A DNA stretch of 64,000 bases from Streptomyces sp. AA1529 (GCF_000280905.1 NZ_ALAP01000030.1:181392-245391), one strand, 5' to 3'. Positions 1-9,041 are shown, numbered from the stretch's first letter. The notes: generated by a model not told the origin, from the sequence alone. A program made the numbers and translations.

Positions 1-216
1 GATCAGGTCGACCGGTTCCCCCTCGACGACCGCGACGACCTCTTCGGCGACGACTCCGTAATGGACCGTACGGGACAGGTCGTCGCTCTCGGCGGCCGAC
101 CGCGTGTCGAGTCCCATGTCGAGGTCCACGACGAAGGTCTGCCCCTGCTCGCGTTCCCTCTCGAACACGCCGTGATGCCCACGCGCCGCGAGGCCGCGCA
201 GTGCGACGCGATCCAC
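1..216 (-). CDS. folB: Dihydroneopterin aldolase FolB (5' part, cut by window edge)
   Basis: This is the first 72 codons of a protein running off the left edge. The translation begins MDRVALRGLAARGHHGVF and continues through EREQGQTFVVDLDMGLD, which is the N-terminal signature of dihydroneopterin aldolase (7,8-dihydroneopterin to 6-hydroxymethyl-dihydropterin plus glycolaldehyde, folate pathway, cytoplasm). The GTG start at 216 is chosen because GGGAG lies about seven bases upstream and the homology begins there. It follows folP and an NTF2-like gene on the same strand. The 288-bp gap separating it from them could hold its own promoter, but I saw no convincing one. The identification is firm; the C-terminal half is not visible. 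Confidence 0.9.
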   Translation of the reverse strand, partial: MDRVALRGLAARGHHGVFEREREQGQTFVVDLDMGLDTRSAAESDDLSRTVHYGVVAEEVVAVVEGEPVDLI

Positions 217-504
217 TTCACCACTCCCGTCGGTCGTGCGAACGTATACCGGCCCCGGGGCAGCGAACGGCCCCTCGCGGCACCGGATCGAATCTACCCG
301 TGAGCGTGACGGCTCGCGCCGCCCCCTACCCCACAGCGTCCGCGCCCACGCGCGCATTCCCGGTCGGGTGCCGGATCGGGTGGTCCGCGCGCAACCGGTT
401 GCCGGCAGGCGCCCGGTGCGGCCGGACGGGGCGGGTCCGGACAGGAACCCGCCGACGCCCCGGCCGGGGCGCCGGCGCGCTCGCGGGGGCTGTGCCCACC
501 GCGC

Positions 505-1035
505 CTAGAGCTCGATGTCGCCCTGGCCCAGGTCCCCTTCTCCCTCGCCGTCCTCGTCCTCGTCGTCCTGCTCGACCAGCACCGGCGATCCGTGGTGCGA
601 CCACAGCCTCCACTCGCCCTGCTCGGTGCGGCGGAAGACGTTGGTGGCCACCACGAGCCCGCCGACCAGCGGTCCCGCGGAGCCGTCCGCCTCGGCCGGG
701 CCGCCGCTGAGGATGTTCTCGGTGCAGCTGACCAGCGCGGTGTCGCCCAGCACCGAGATCTCCACATCGGTGAGGAAGAACTGGACGTACTCGGTGTTGG
801 CCATGATCAGTGCGTAGGAGCGCAGCACCTCGCCGCGCCCGGTCAGCACCGGCCAGCCGGGGTGGACGACCCGGACCCCGTGCTCGCCCTCACCGCCCTC
901 GGGGTCGTCCGGATCGACCGCCTCCTCACCCAGCCACATCCGGGAGAGGGCCTCGATGTCGCCCCGCTCGACCGCCTCGTACAGGGCGGTGTTGGCGGCC
1001 TCGACCGCCTCGCTGTCGGTTCGTGCGTCGCTCAT
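505..1035 (-). CDS. NTF2-like (SnoaL-fold) protein
   Basis: A 176-residue protein. Its start reads MSDARTDSEAVEAANTALYE, followed by AVERGDIEALSRMW, a typical first helix of the NTF2/SnoaL cone-shaped fold. The later segment GEWRLWSHHGSPVL resembles the closing strand of the calcium/calmodulin-kinase-association type. No catalytic residue can be named, and the last 15 residues are acidic. The ATG overlaps the folP stop by four bases (ATGA), so it is translationally coupled to folP. This is an established neighbour of folP in Streptomyces, but its role there is unknown to me. A small-ligand pocket or a protein-protein module are both possible. Confidence 0.8.
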   Translation of the reverse strand: MSDARTDSEAVEAANTALYEAVERGDIEALSRMWLGEEAVDPDDPEGGEGEHGVRVVHPGWPVLTGRGEVLRSYALIMANTEYVQFFLTDVEISVLGDTALVSCTENILSGGPAEADGSAGPLVGGLVVATNVFRRTEQGEWRLWSHHGSPVLVEQDDEDEDGEGEGDLGQGDIEL

Positions 1036-1961
1036 GTCGCCGCCTCCGGGTTCGTCGTCCCGGGGGTGACCGGAACCCGGGGTGCGTCGGGAAGAGCCGC
1101 GGCGGCCGCGTCCACGGCCCGGACGACGCGGACGGCGTCCGCGCTGGCCCGCACCTCGTGGACCCGTACCGCCCAGGCGCCCTCGCGGGCCGCCAGCGCG
1201 GTGACGGCGGCCGTCGCCGCGTCGCGTTCGCGGGCGGGCGGCGGGGCCGCGCCCTGTTCGTCCGTCAGCACCCGGCCCAGGAACCGCTTCCGGGAGGCGG
1301 CCACCAGCATCGGGTGGGGCAGCCCGGCCCGCAGTCCGGCGAGCGCCGCGACGAGGGCGAGATCGTGTTCGGCGCGCTTGGCGAAGCCCAGCCCGGGGTC
1401 GACCACGATCCGGGCGGGGTCGATCCCGCCCGCCACGGCCTGCTCCACCGCCGTGCGCAGCTCGTCGAGCACCTCGCCGACGACATCGGTGTAGACGGCG
1501 CGGTTGTTCATGTCGATGCTCTGGCCGCGCCAGTGCATCACCACGAACGGCACGCCGGCGTCGGCGACGGCGGGCACCATCTCCGGATCGGCGCGGCCGC
1601 CGCTGACGTCGTTGACCAGGACCGCACCGGCAGCCACCGCCTGCGCCGCCACGGAGGCCCGCATGGTGTCGACGCTGACCACCAGGCCCTCGCCGGTCAG
1701 CCCGCGCACCACCGGCAGCACCCGGCGCAGCTCCTCGTCCTCGCCGACCCGGGCGGCGCCGGGCCGGGTCGACTCGCCGCCGACGTCCACCAGGTCGGCG
1801 CCCTGCGCCACCAGGTCGAGCCCGTGCTTGATCGCTGCTTCGGTGTCGAACCACCGCCCCCCGTCCGAGAACGAGTCGGGGGTCACGTTGACCACACCCA
1901 TTACTGCGCAGCGGTCCCATTCGGGGAGGCCGTCCACGCGGCCACGCGTTCTCGCACCCAT
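1032..1961 (-). CDS. folP: Dihydropteroate synthase FolP
   Basis: A 309-residue protein that condenses 6-hydroxymethyl-dihydropterin diphosphate with p-aminobenzoate, the target of sulfonamides. Diagnostic motifs are GVVNVTPDSFSDGG near residue 22, DVGGESTRPGA near residue 60 (both pterin-site loops), VNDVSGG, and the C-terminal AVRVHEV. Length and motif order are normal for the family. Start at ATG 1961. It leads a minus-strand folate cluster (folP, NTF2-like, folB), with a four-base overlap to the next gene. Residues 1-18 (ARTRGRVDGLPEW) form a short extension before the barrel, so an internal start cannot be excluded. Confidence 0.95.
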   Translation of the reverse strand: MGARTRGRVDGLPEWDRCAVMGVVNVTPDSFSDGGRWFDTEAAIKHGLDLVAQGADLVDVGGESTRPGAARVGEDEELRRVLPVVRGLTGEGLVVSVDTMRASVAAQAVAAGAVLVNDVSGGRADPEMVPAVADAGVPFVVMHWRGQSIDMNNRAVYTDVVGEVLDELRTAVEQAVAGGIDPARIVVDPGLGFAKRAEHDLALVAALAGLRAGLPHPMLVAASRKRFLGRVLTDEQGAAPPPARERDAATAAVTALAAREGAWAVRVHEVRASADAVRVVRAVDAAAAALPDAPRVPVTPGTTNPEAAT

Positions 1962-2061
1962 GTGCCCAGGGTAGGCGCCCGCCTTCCCCGGGGCGGGACC
2001 GCCACCGTGCGGCCGCGGGACGGCCCGCGCCGCCGCTCCGGCCGGGCCGCGCCCGGGTGCC

Positions 2062-3615
2062 TCAGTCGGCGGCGGCCTGCGGCGCCGTCAGCCAGCGCTC
2101 CGGGAGCGCGGAGCGGCGTCCGGTGCGCGAACGGTCGGCCTGGGCGCGCAGCAGGGCCAGGGCCTCGTCCTGGTCCCGCAGCCGTGCCCGTGCGGTGCCC
2201 CCGGCGCCGAGGTCGACGCACACATCGGCCAGCCGGTGGCGGCGCTCCCACGGCCCCTGGGCGAACCGCACGCTCTGCACCTTCGCGTGCGGCACCAGGG
2301 TGGTGCGGCGAGTCAGCAGCCCCTGGCGGGCGACGAAGACGCCGGGGGTGACCCCGTGCCCGTAGCCGCGGCGGACCACCGGTGCGCACCAGCGGGCCCG
2401 GCGGGGCACGGGCCCCGCCGCGGCCAGGGCGGCGTCCGGGTCCACGCCGGGCAGCACCCGCGCGAGCACGGCTGCGGCCTGCCGCCAGTCGGCCACCGGT
2501 ACGAGCACTCCGTCCCCGGTACCGCTGCCGGTGCCCGCGACCTCCATCTCGACCCGCACCCAGTCCCGCCGCCGCCACAGCAGCGGCTGCGTGATCCGGA
2601 CGGCCTGCACTCTTCCGGGCGGCACCGTGGCGTGCTGCCGGTCCAGCAGGCCCGCGTCCAGGCGCAGCCCGTCGGGGGATTCCGCCACGGTCCAGTCGAA
2701 CTCCCGGACGACCCGCCCGCCGCTCGCCGCCCAGCTGCCGCCCGCGAGCGGCAGCGCCGTCGCCAGGACCGTCCACACGCTCCCCGTCGCCAGCCACAGC
2801 AGGGTCGGTACGAGGAGCAGCGCGGCCAGCGTCCCCCAGACCGAGCCCCGCAGCAGCACGCTGACCACCAGGGTGCGCGGCGGCACCCGGAGCAGCTCCC
2901 TGGCGGGCGCCTCGCCCGCCTCGGGGGCGGCGTCCGGGGCGATGCCGGCGGCGCGGGCGAGCAGTTCGGCGCGGAGCGCGACGGCCTGCCGCTCGCCCAG
3001 GTACGCCAGCTCGTCCTTGTCCTCGGTGCCGACGACGTCCAGCTTCAGTTTGGCCACCCCGGCGATCCGGGCCGGCAGCGGCCGGGAGATGTCGACGGCC
3101 TGGACGCGGTCCAGCCGGATGTGGGCGGTGCGGCGGAAGAACAGACCGGTACGGATGCGCAGCTCGGTGTCGGTGACCAGGTAGCTGGTGCACCACCAGG
3201 ACAGGAATCCGTATCCGGCGGCCACCGGCAGCAGCACCGCCAGTCCCAGCGCCGTCCAGGCCGCGGTGAGCTGCTCGGACCACTCGCGGGCCCGGTCGAG
3301 GTCGTGCGCGGCGAATGCCAGCAGCCCGGCGAGCGGCGCCCAGGCCCGCCGCCACGGGGTGACCGGATGCAGCCGGTTGCCCTCGGGGCGGCGCGGCAGG
3401 AAGCGCGGACCGCGGGCGGCGGGGGCGGTGCTCTCCGCGGGGGCTGCCGGGGTGTCGGTGCCGGTTGTCGCGGTGCCGGTGCCGGTGTTGTCGGCGCGGG
3501 GTCCGGGCGCCGGAGTGTCGGTGCGGGTCGCCGAGGTGCCGGTTTCCGGGGTGCCGGTGCCGGTCCGGTCCGGCCCGTCGGCTTCGGGGTCGCCGGTCAC
3601 GGGCCCGCCGGTCAC
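2062..3615 (-). CDS. PH-domain (bPH2/DUF304) membrane protein, long paralogue
   Basis: A 517-residue protein with repeated bacterial pleckstrin-homology-2 modules of the YdbS/YdbT type. An N-terminal low-complexity stretch rich in Thr, Gly and Pro (about residues 1-75) is followed by two hydrophobic segments (around WAPLAGLLAFAA and LGLAVLLPVAAG). Then comes a PH strand pattern, YLVTDTELRIRTGLFFRRTAHI, spelled out here only in part: YLVTDTELRI and RTGLFFRRTA, then LDRVQAVDI. Another membrane pair and a second and third module follow (LDRQHATVP, then LTRRTTLVPHAKVQSVR). The start is GTG 3615, overlapping the upstream stop (GTGA). It pairs with the short paralogue, as in most Firmicutes and actinobacteria. 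It acts at the membrane; biochemical role unknown. Confidence 0.85.
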   Translation of the reverse strand: MTGGPVTGDPEADGPDRTGTGTPETGTSATRTDTPAPGPRADNTGTGTATTGTDTPAAPAESTAPAARGPRFLPRRPEGNRLHPVTPWRRAWAPLAGLLAFAAHDLDRAREWSEQLTAAWTALGLAVLLPVAAGYGFLSWWCTSYLVTDTELRIRTGLFFRRTAHIRLDRVQAVDISRPLPARIAGVAKLKLDVVGTEDKDELAYLGERQAVALRAELLARAAGIAPDAAPEAGEAPARELLRVPPRTLVVSVLLRGSVWGTLAALLLVPTLLWLATGSVWTVLATALPLAGGSWAASGGRVVREFDWTVAESPDGLRLDAGLLDRQHATVPPGRVQAVRITQPLLWRRRDWVRVEMEVAGTGSGTGDGVLVPVADWRQAAAVLARVLPGVDPDAALAAAGPVPRRARWCAPVVRRGYGHGVTPGVFVARQGLLTRRTTLVPHAKVQSVRFAQGPWERRHRLADVCVDLGAGGTARARLRDQDEALALLRAQADRSRTGRRSALPERWLTAPQAAAD

Positions 3616-4223
3616 AGGCCCGCCGATCGGGCTTCGCCCAGCTCGGTGAGCCGGTCGCGCAGCCGTTCGGCCTCCGCGGGGGTCAGTCCCGGGATGCTCG
3701 CGTCGGTGGTCGCGGCGGCCGTGTGCAGCTGCAGCGAGGCCAGTCCGAAGCGCCGCTCCAGCGGCCCCGAGGTCACCTCCACGAGCTGCATCCGCCCGTA
3801 GGGCACCACCGTCGTCTCGCGCCACAGCACACCGCGCGAGACGAGCAGGTCGTCGGCCCGCTCCCGGTAGCGCCACGAGCGCCAGTTGCGTGCCAGTGCT
3901 CCCCAGCCCCACCCGGCCGCCGCGAGCGGCGGCAGCGCGCACAGCGCCCACACCGGTCCCGCTGCCAGCGCCGGCACCACCCCCGCCGCCGCGGCCGGCG
4001 GCAGCAGCCAGCCGAGCAGCACGCACCGGCGCAGCGGCAGCAGCCCCCGCTCCACACCGCGCCACGCGGGGTCGGTCTCCGTCCGCTCCGGGCCGGCGCC
4101 GGGCTCCTGGGGTCCGGTCCGCTCGGGACCGGCTCCGGGCTCGGCCGGGCCGGTTCCGTCCGGGCTGTCGCCGGGCTGTCCGGAGCCCGGTGGGGCGGGC
4201 GGTGCCGGGGTGGGGTCGGTCAT
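3612..4223 (-). CDS. PH-domain (bPH2/DUF304) membrane protein, short paralogue
   Basis: A 203-residue protein, first gene of a two-gene operon. Residues 1-55 are Pro/Gly/Thr-rich and unlikely to be folded. Two hydrophobic segments follow ([20 protein letters not shown] and [20 protein letters not shown]). The bPH2 module has the characteristic [20 protein letters not shown], then [10 protein letters not shown] and [18 protein letters not shown]. The start is ATG 4223 (MTDPTPAPP), chosen over an upstream in-frame start because the segment before it has no family-like content. The stop codon is shared with the start of the long paralogue, so the two are made together. YdbS-type proteins are membrane-associated with no established enzymatic function. 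Confidence 0.85.
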   Translation of the reverse strand: MTDPTPAPPAPPGSGQPGDSPDGTGPAEPGAGPERTGPQEPGAGPERTETDPAWRGVERGLLPLRRCVLLGWLLPPAAAAGVVPALAAGPVWALCALPPLAAAGWGWGALARNWRSWRYRERADDLLVSRGVLWRETTVVPYGRMQLVEVTSGPLERRFGLASLQLHTAAATTDASIPGLTPAEAERLRDRLTELGEARSAGL

Positions 4224-4284
4224 CCGTTCAGCGTACGTGCGGGCGACCGGAGCCCGTGTCCGTCCGCAGGAGGAAGCTGACAGG

Positions 4285-5442
4285 ATGAGCGTCATGACTC
4301 AGACGGAGACGACCGTCGGTATCGGCGGTGCCGCGGAGAGCACCGACATGGTGCTCAACATCGGCCCGCAGCACCCCTCCACGCACGGAGTGCTGCGGCT
4401 GCGGCTGGTCCTGGACGGCGAGCGGATCGAGCGGGCCGAGCCGGTGGTCGGCTATATGCACCGGGGCGCCGAAAAGCTCTTCGAGGCCCGCGACTACCGC
4501 CAGATCATCGTGCTGGCCAACCGCCACGACTGGCTGTCGGCGTTCTCCAACGAGCTGGGCGTGGTGCTCGGCGTCGAGCGGATGCTCGGCATGGAGGTCC
4601 CGGCGCGCGCGGTGTGGACCCGCACCCTGCTGGCCGAGCTGAACCGGGTGCTCAACCACCTGATGTTCCTGGGCTCCTACCCGCTGGAGCTGGGCGGGAT
4701 CACGCCGGTCTTCCACTCCTTCCGGGAGCGCGAGGTGCTCCAGAACGTGATGGAGGAGCTCTCGGGCGGCCGGATGCACTACATGTTCAACCGGGTCGGC
4801 GGGCTCAAGGACGACCTCCCGGCGGGCTGGCGGGACCGGGCGCGGCAGGCGGTGGCCGCCGTACGCGGCCGGATGGACACCTTCGACAAGCTGGTGCTCG
4901 GCAACGAGATCTTCCGGGGCCGCACCCGGGGCGTCGGCGTGCTCAGCCCGGAGCTGGTGCACGCCTACGGGGTCAGCGGTCCGATCGCCCGCGCCTCCGG
5001 GGTCGACTTCGACCTGCGCCGCGACGAGCCGTACCTGGCCTACGGCGAGCTGGCCGACGTGCTGCGGGTGGCCACCCGTTCGGAGGGCGACTGCCTGGCC
5101 CGCTTCGAGCTGCTGCTCGACCAGACGCACAACTCCCTGGACCTGGCCGACGCCTGCCTGGACCGGCTCGCCGAGCTGCCCGCGGGCCCGGTCAACCAGC
5201 GGCTGCCCAAGGTGCTCAAGGCCCCGGAGGGCGCCACCTACACCTGGACCGAGAACCCGCTGGGTCTGAACGGCTACTACCTGGTCTCCAAGGGCGAGAA
5301 GACCCCGCACCGGCTCAAGCTCCGCTCCGCTTCGTTCAACAACATCCAGGCGCTCACCGAGCTGCTGCCCGGGACGCTGGTGGCGGACATGGTCGCGATC
5401 CTGGGGTCGTTCTTCTTCGTGGTGGGCGACATCGACAAGTGA
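4285..5442 (+). CDS. nuoD: NuoD-like 49-kDa subunit homologue (orphan)
   Basis: A 385-residue protein of the respiratory complex I 49-kDa/NuoD family, related to the large subunit of NiFe hydrogenases. Seen motifs: [15 protein letters not shown] (residues about 26-40), [48 protein letters not shown], and the C-terminal [12 protein letters not shown] followed by [27 protein letters not shown] sits 11 bases before ATG 4285. No other nuo genes flank it, so it is a stand-alone copy apart from the main nuo operon, as known for a second nuoD in Streptomyces. Whether it enters complex I or another hydrogenase-like assembly is unknown. It is convergent with the next gene. Confidence 0.9.
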   Translation: MSVMTQTETTVGIGGAAESTDMVLNIGPQHPSTHGVLRLRLVLDGERIERAEPVVGYMHRGAEKLFEARDYRQIIVLANRHDWLSAFSNELGVVLGVERMLGMEVPARAVWTRTLLAELNRVLNHLMFLGSYPLELGGITPVFHSFREREVLQNVMEELSGGRMHYMFNRVGGLKDDLPAGWRDRARQAVAAVRGRMDTFDKLVLGNEIFRGRTRGVGVLSPELVHAYGVSGPIARASGVDFDLRRDEPYLAYGELADVLRVATRSEGDCLARFELLLDQTHNSLDLADACLDRLAELPAGPVNQRLPKVLKAPEGATYTWTENPLGLNGYYLVSKGEKTPHRLKLRSASFNNIQALTELLPGTLVADMVAILGSFFFVVGDIDK

Positions 5443-5478
5443 CGCCGCACCGCGCCATGTGACGCCGCGCAGCGCCAT
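5439..5478. repeat. Two-copy 20-bp direct repeat after the nuoD stop
   Basis: Bases 5439-5458 and 5459-5478 match at 18 of 20 positions, each starting GTGACGCCGC and ending GCGCCAT. The first copy includes the nuoD stop codon. It looks like a small tandem duplication of the gene's 3' end; no function is implied. Confidence 0.7.
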
Positions 5479-5485
5479 GTGGCTT

Positions 5486-5520
5486 CCGGGGGCGTGCTCC
5501 CGGGCTCGCCGCGCCCCCGG
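5486..5520. terminator. Hairpin between convergent nuoD and coiled-coil gene
   Basis: CCGGGGGCG (5486-5494) pairs with CGCCCCCGG (5512-5520). The 9-bp all-G/C stem sits in the short gap between two convergent genes, the expected place for a bidirectional terminator in a Streptomyces genome, where U-tails are usually absent. Confidence 0.5.
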
Positions 5521-5549
5521 GATCGGCAGTCCGGCCCCGGTGCCGCGCG

Positions 5550-6476
5550 TCAGGAAGACGGCGAGTGCGTCCGGCGCCTGCTTCGCCCGAAGAAGTCGAA
5601 GCCGCCCGTGCCGCCGTCGCGGCCGTCCGGCTCGGGCGCCGCGTCCTCGGTCTTCCCGGCCGCCCCGGCCGGACCCGAACCGGTCTCCGGACCTTCCGCG
5701 TCCTCCGGCTCCCGGGACCCGCCCGGTCCGGTTGCCGACCCGTCCCGCGCCGCGGGCCCGGACGTGCGCCGCGCGGCGGTACGCGGGCCCACCGGCCGGG
5801 AGCGCGGCGGGGCCTGCGGGGGCACCACGGTGGCCGCCCGGCTGTTCGACAGCCGGGCGGCGGCCCGTTGCCGGACCGCGTTGCGGGCGAGCGCGTCCAG
5901 CGCTTCGGCCGCCTGCCGGTAGGTCAGCGGGGTGGGCGCCCCGGAGCTGTGCCGGTGGTCGGTCGCCGAGGTGGTGAGGGCCTTGGCGGACGCCGTCGTG
6001 CCCGCCTCCAGCTCCAGCACCCTGCGCCCCTCCAGCGCACTCGCCCGCTCCGTCTGGGCGTTGGCGTAGCGGCGCAGCAGGGCGGCGTGCTCGGAGCGGA
6101 GTCCGGTCAGCTCGGCGCGCTTCTCGCGCAGCCTGCCGTCCAGCTTGGTGCGGAGCTCGCGCAGCTCCTCGACCTCGCCCTCCAGGTCCGCCTGCTTCTC
6201 CTCGGCCCGCCAGGCCGAGCTGGCGAGCTGTGCCTTGAGGTCGCCGACCTGCTTGCCCGCCGCGCGGTCCCAGCCGCGCAGCAGCACGGCTCCGGTGACG
6301 GCGGCGGCCGCCGCTGCCGCGGTGAGCGCGCGCAGCGCCACCGTCTCCAGGTCGGCGACGCCCGGCTCACCGATCAGCCAGGCCCCGCCGGCGCAGGCCA
6401 GTGCGGCCACCGCCACGGACACCGGGGGCAGCCGTCGGTGCAGCGGCGGGGAATGGCGATGACGTCCACGTGGCAT
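5550..6476 (-). CDS. Membrane protein with long coiled coil
   Basis: A 308-residue protein of unknown function. A basic N-terminus (PRGRHRHSPPLHRRL) precedes two hydrophobic segments (about residues 18-36 and 47-66). A long charged heptad-like region (about 75-150: DLKAQLASSAW, EEKQADLEGEVEELRELR, and so on) is predicted to be a coiled coil. A helical TYRQAAEALDALARNAV block follows, then a disordered Pro/Arg/Gly tail ending DFFGRSRRRTHSPSS. It is probably anchored in the membrane with the coiled coil in the cytoplasm, perhaps a scaffold for cell-envelope or polarity proteins; this is inference only. The ATG is preceded by a TAAATT -10 box seven bases away, suggesting leaderless expression. 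Confidence 0.75.
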   Translation of the reverse strand: MPRGRHRHSPPLHRRLPPVSVAVAALACAGGAWLIGEPGVADLETVALRALTAAAAAAAVTGAVLLRGWDRAAGKQVGDLKAQLASSAWRAEEKQADLEGEVEELRELRTKLDGRLREKRAELTGLRSEHAALLRRYANAQTERASALEGRRVLELEAGTTASAKALTTSATDHRHSSGAPTPLTYRQAAEALDALARNAVRQRAAARLSNSRAATVVPPQAPPRSRPVGPRTAARRTSGPAARDGSATGPGGSREPEDAEGPETGSGPAGAAGKTEDAAPEPDGRDGGTGGFDFFGRSRRRTHSPSS

Positions 6477-6483
6477 GCCTGGG

Positions 6484-6489
6484 AATTTA
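6484..6489 (-). promoter_or_regulatory. -10 box of leaderless promoter (coiled-coil gene)
   Basis: TAAATT on the minus strand, ending seven bases before ATG 6476. The spacing matches transcription starting at or next to the start codon. No clear -35 element. Confidence 0.45.
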
Positions 6490-6527
6490 CCGTGTTCCGC
6501 CGGGGGGACGACACCGGACGAACCGTC

Positions 6528-7523
6528 TCACGCCAGTCCCTTGCTCTTCAGGTACTCGTCGGCGACGTCCGCGGGCTTCTCCCGGTCCTGGTCGACCTTG
6601 CGGTTGAGCTCGGTCAGGTCCTTGGTGGTGAGGGTGCTGGTGAGCTTGCCGAGCGCGTCCGCCACCTTCTTGTCACCGGCGTCCTTGGCGTTGACGACCG
6701 GCACGATGTTGTCCGCGTTCTGCAGCTTCTTGTCGTCCTCCAGCAGCACCAGGCCGAACTGGTCGAGGGTGGCGTCGGTGGTGGTGGTCAGCACGAGCTG
6801 GTCCTTGCCGTCCTTGACGGCCTGCTTGGACTGGCTGGTGCCGACGCCCTTGGGGTCTATGCCCTTGACGTCGATCCCGTAGGTCTTCTCCAGGCCGGGG
6901 CGGCAGAACGGCCGGGTCTCGCACTCGTCGCCCGCCGCGATGGTGACGCGCTCATCGGAGCGGCCCAGATCGCTGAGGGTCTCGAGGTCGTGCTTCTTCG
7001 CGTAGTCCGCGGAGACGGCGAACGCGTTCTGGTCCACCGCGTCGCCCGCCTCCAGCACCTTCAGACCGCGCGGCTCGGCCAGGTCGCGGAGCGCCTCGAC
7101 GGTCTTGTCCGCGTCGTTGGAGGCGACCGGCTCGGCCTTGGCGCCGTTCTTCTTGGCGTTGAGGAACTCGGCCATCGTCGCCGCGTACTCCGGTACGACG
7201 TCGATGCGGCCCTTCTCCAGCTCGGGCGCGTACAGCTCGCGGTTCTTGACCTTCTTGACGGTGGTCTTCCAACCGGCCTCGGACAGCACTCCGGAGTAGA
7301 GCTCGGAGAGGATCTCCGACTCGGTGAAGCCTGCCGAGCCGATGACGAGACTTCCCTTGCCGCCGCCCGAGCCGGAGTCCTTCTCCTCCAGGTCGCTGCC
7401 GCCGCAGGCGGCCAGTGTCAGGGCCAGCGCGGAGGCCGTGCCGACGGCGGCGAGACCGCGCCGGGCCGCCGTTCTGCGCCGGGGTGCGGTGGGGCCGGGG
7501 GTGGTGCGGGAGCGAGCCATCAT
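6528..7523 (-). CDS. Osmoprotectant (glycine betaine/choline-type) ABC substrate-binding lipoprotein
   Basis: A 331-residue secreted lipoprotein. The N-terminus has twin arginines (PRRRTAARRG), a hydrophobic stretch and the lipobox LAAC (ALTLAACGGSD), so Cys about residue 40 is lipidated. The mature protein begins GSLVIGSAGFTESEILSELY, the hallmark of the OpuAC/OpuCC (PF04069) family. Further family blocks are KKVKNRELYAPELEKGRIDVVPEY, here read as NRELYAP and GRIDVVPEY, and QLVLTTTTDATL. It binds quaternary ammonium osmolytes outside the membrane for the two permeases encoded just upstream. It is third in the minus-strand order permease-permease-binding protein. ATG 7523 and ATG 7520 are both possible starts. 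Confidence 0.9.
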   Translation of the reverse strand: MMARSRTTPGPTAPRRRTAARRGLAAVGTASALALTLAACGGSDLEEKDSGSGGGKGSLVIGSAGFTESEILSELYSGVLSEAGWKTTVKKVKNRELYAPELEKGRIDVVPEYAATMAEFLNAKKNGAKAEPVASNDADKTVEALRDLAEPRGLKVLEAGDAVDQNAFAVSADYAKKHDLETLSDLGRSDERVTIAAGDECETRPFCRPGLEKTYGIDVKGIDPKGVGTSQSKQAVKDGKDQLVLTTTTDATLDQFGLVLLEDDKKLQNADNIVPVVNAKDAGDKKVADALGKLTSTLTTKDLTELNRKVDQDREKPADVADEYLKSKGLA

Positions 7524-7559
7524 GCGTCCATTCGTCCGGTGTCGTTCTTGGTGGGGCCG

Positions 7560-8249
7560 TCAGACGGGCGTCGTGCGGCGGGCCGGCTGCCGCCGCATCG
7601 GGTCCAGGAGCCGCTCGGTGAGGGTGAGGACGCGCTCGACCAGCAGCGCCAGCGCGGCCACGAGCAGGGCGCCCGCGACCACCTGCGGTGTGTCGTAGTT
7701 GCCGAATCCGGCGGTGATCAGCCGGCCGAGGCCGCCGCCGCCCGGCAGTGCGGCGAGCGTCGCCGTGGCGACGAGCTGCACGGCGGCGGTCTGCACCCCG
7801 GTCATGATCAGGGGGAGGGCGAGTGGCAGTTCGACCTGGCGCAGCAGTTGCCCGCCCGTCATGCCCATGCCGCGGGCGGCCTCGACGACCTCCCGGTCCG
7901 CCTCGCGCACGCCGGTGTACGCGTTGGTCAGCAGCGGCGGCAGCGCGAACAGCACCAGCGCCACGATCGTCGCCCAGTCGCCGTACCGGCCCAGCGGGCC
8001 CATCGACAGCAGCACCAGCACGGCGAAGGTGGGCACGGCCCGGCCCGCGTTGGAGAGGTTGACCGCCAGCGCGCCGCCCCGCCCCACATGGCCGAGCCAC
8101 AGCGCGAGCGGCAGCGCCAGCGCGCAGGAGAGCAGCAGGCAGACGCCCGTCAGATAGATGTGCTCCCCGAGCCGCTGGAGCACACCGCCGGTCCCGGTCC
8201 AGTGGGAGCCGGTCGTCAGCCAGGTCCATACGTCGGTGAGGATGCCCAT
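7560..8249 (-). CDS. Osmoprotectant ABC permease (ProW/OpuCB-like) 1
   Basis: A 229-residue integral membrane permease with about five transmembrane segments. The cytoplasmic coupling loop is EADREVVEAARGMGMTGGQLLRQVELPLALP, seen as EAARGMGMT and VELPLALPLIMTGV, the EAA motif of binding-protein-dependent transporters. The N-terminal GRAVPTFAVLVLLS is typical of OpuCB/OpuCD. It starts four bases after the other permease ends and lies 36 bp before the binding-protein gene, so the three form one operon. Two near-equal permeases imply a heterodimeric membrane channel served by the divergent ATPase. Confidence 0.9.
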   Translation of the reverse strand: MGILTDVWTWLTTGSHWTGTGGVLQRLGEHIYLTGVCLLLSCALALPLALWLGHVGRGGALAVNLSNAGRAVPTFAVLVLLSMGPLGRYGDWATIVALVLFALPPLLTNAYTGVREADREVVEAARGMGMTGGQLLRQVELPLALPLIMTGVQTAAVQLVATATLAALPGGGGLGRLITAGFGNYDTPQVVAGALLVAALALLVERVLTLTERLLDPMRRQPARRTTPV

Positions 8250-8253
8250 GTGC

Positions 8254-9015
8254 TCAGTCCGCCTTCCCCACGAGGTCCTGCGCCGGGGCCGCGGCGGGTG
8301 CGGCCGGCGCGCGCACGGCCCGCTTGCGGGCGCCCGCCCGGGTCCAGGGGGTCAGCACCCGCTGGAGCCACAGCAGCAGCAGGTCCGCGACGACCGCCAG
8401 GACGACGCAGATGGCCGAGGCGGTCAGCACCTGCGCCTTGAAGTAGCTCTCCATGCCGTCGTAGATGAGGTTGCCCAGCCCGCCGTAGCCGACGATGGCG
8501 CCGACCGTGGTGAGCGAGACCGCGGTGACGGTGGCGATGCGCACCCCCGCCAGCAGCGCGGGCAGCGCCAGCGGCAGCTCCACCTCCAGCAGCAGCCTGC
8601 CCGGCCCGTACCCCATCCCCTCGGCGGCCTGCCGGGCCTCGCCCGGCACCGCGTCCAGCCCCGCCAGGATGTTGCGCACCAGGACCGTGAGGGAGTACAG
8701 CACCAGGCCCGTCACCACCACGGCGGCCGACAGCCCGAAGACGGGCAGCAGCAGCGCGAACATCGCCAGCGACGGGATCGTGTAGAGGAGCGTCGTCACG
8801 CCGAGCGCCGGGGCGCGCGCCGCGCGCCAGCGCCGGGCCGCCACCGCCAGCGGCAGGGCGACGGCCAGGGCGATCGCGACGGAGAGCGCGGTGATCCAGA
8901 CGTGCTCCACCGTCGCGTCGAGCAGTTCGCTCTGCCGGGTGCGCACATACGTCCAGCACAGCCAGTCGTTCTGCGCGAGGCAGCCCTGCGGGCCGCCTGC
9001 TGCGACGCTGCTCAT
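8254..9015 (-). CDS. Osmoprotectant ABC permease (ProW/OpuCB-like) 2
   Basis: A 253-residue permease, first gene of the operon. The N-terminus includes an externally placed Cys-containing stretch (GCLAQNDWLCWTYVRTR). Family blocks are LLYTIPSLAMFALLLP, AVPGEARQAAEGMGYGPGRLLL read as AAEGMGYGPG, and TVGAIVGYGGLGNLIYDGM. A strong Shine-Dalgarno, GGAGGTGA, lies a few bases before ATG 9015. The leader upstream carries an unusual ladder of short repeats (9042-9137), which may be where osmotic or other control acts. The C-terminal 30 residues are Ala/Pro-rich and probably disordered. Confidence 0.9.
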   Translation of the reverse strand: MSSVAAGGPQGCLAQNDWLCWTYVRTRQSELLDATVEHVWITALSVAIALAVALPLAVAARRWRAARAPALGVTTLLYTIPSLAMFALLLPVFGLSAAVVVTGLVLYSLTVLVRNILAGLDAVPGEARQAAEGMGYGPGRLLLEVELPLALPALLAGVRIATVTAVSLTTVGAIVGYGGLGNLIYDGMESYFKAQVLTASAICVVLAVVADLLLLWLQRVLTPWTRAGARKRAVRAPAAPAAAPAQDLVGKAD

Positions 9016-9041
9016 CTGTCACCTCCCCGCGCTGTGCGGTG

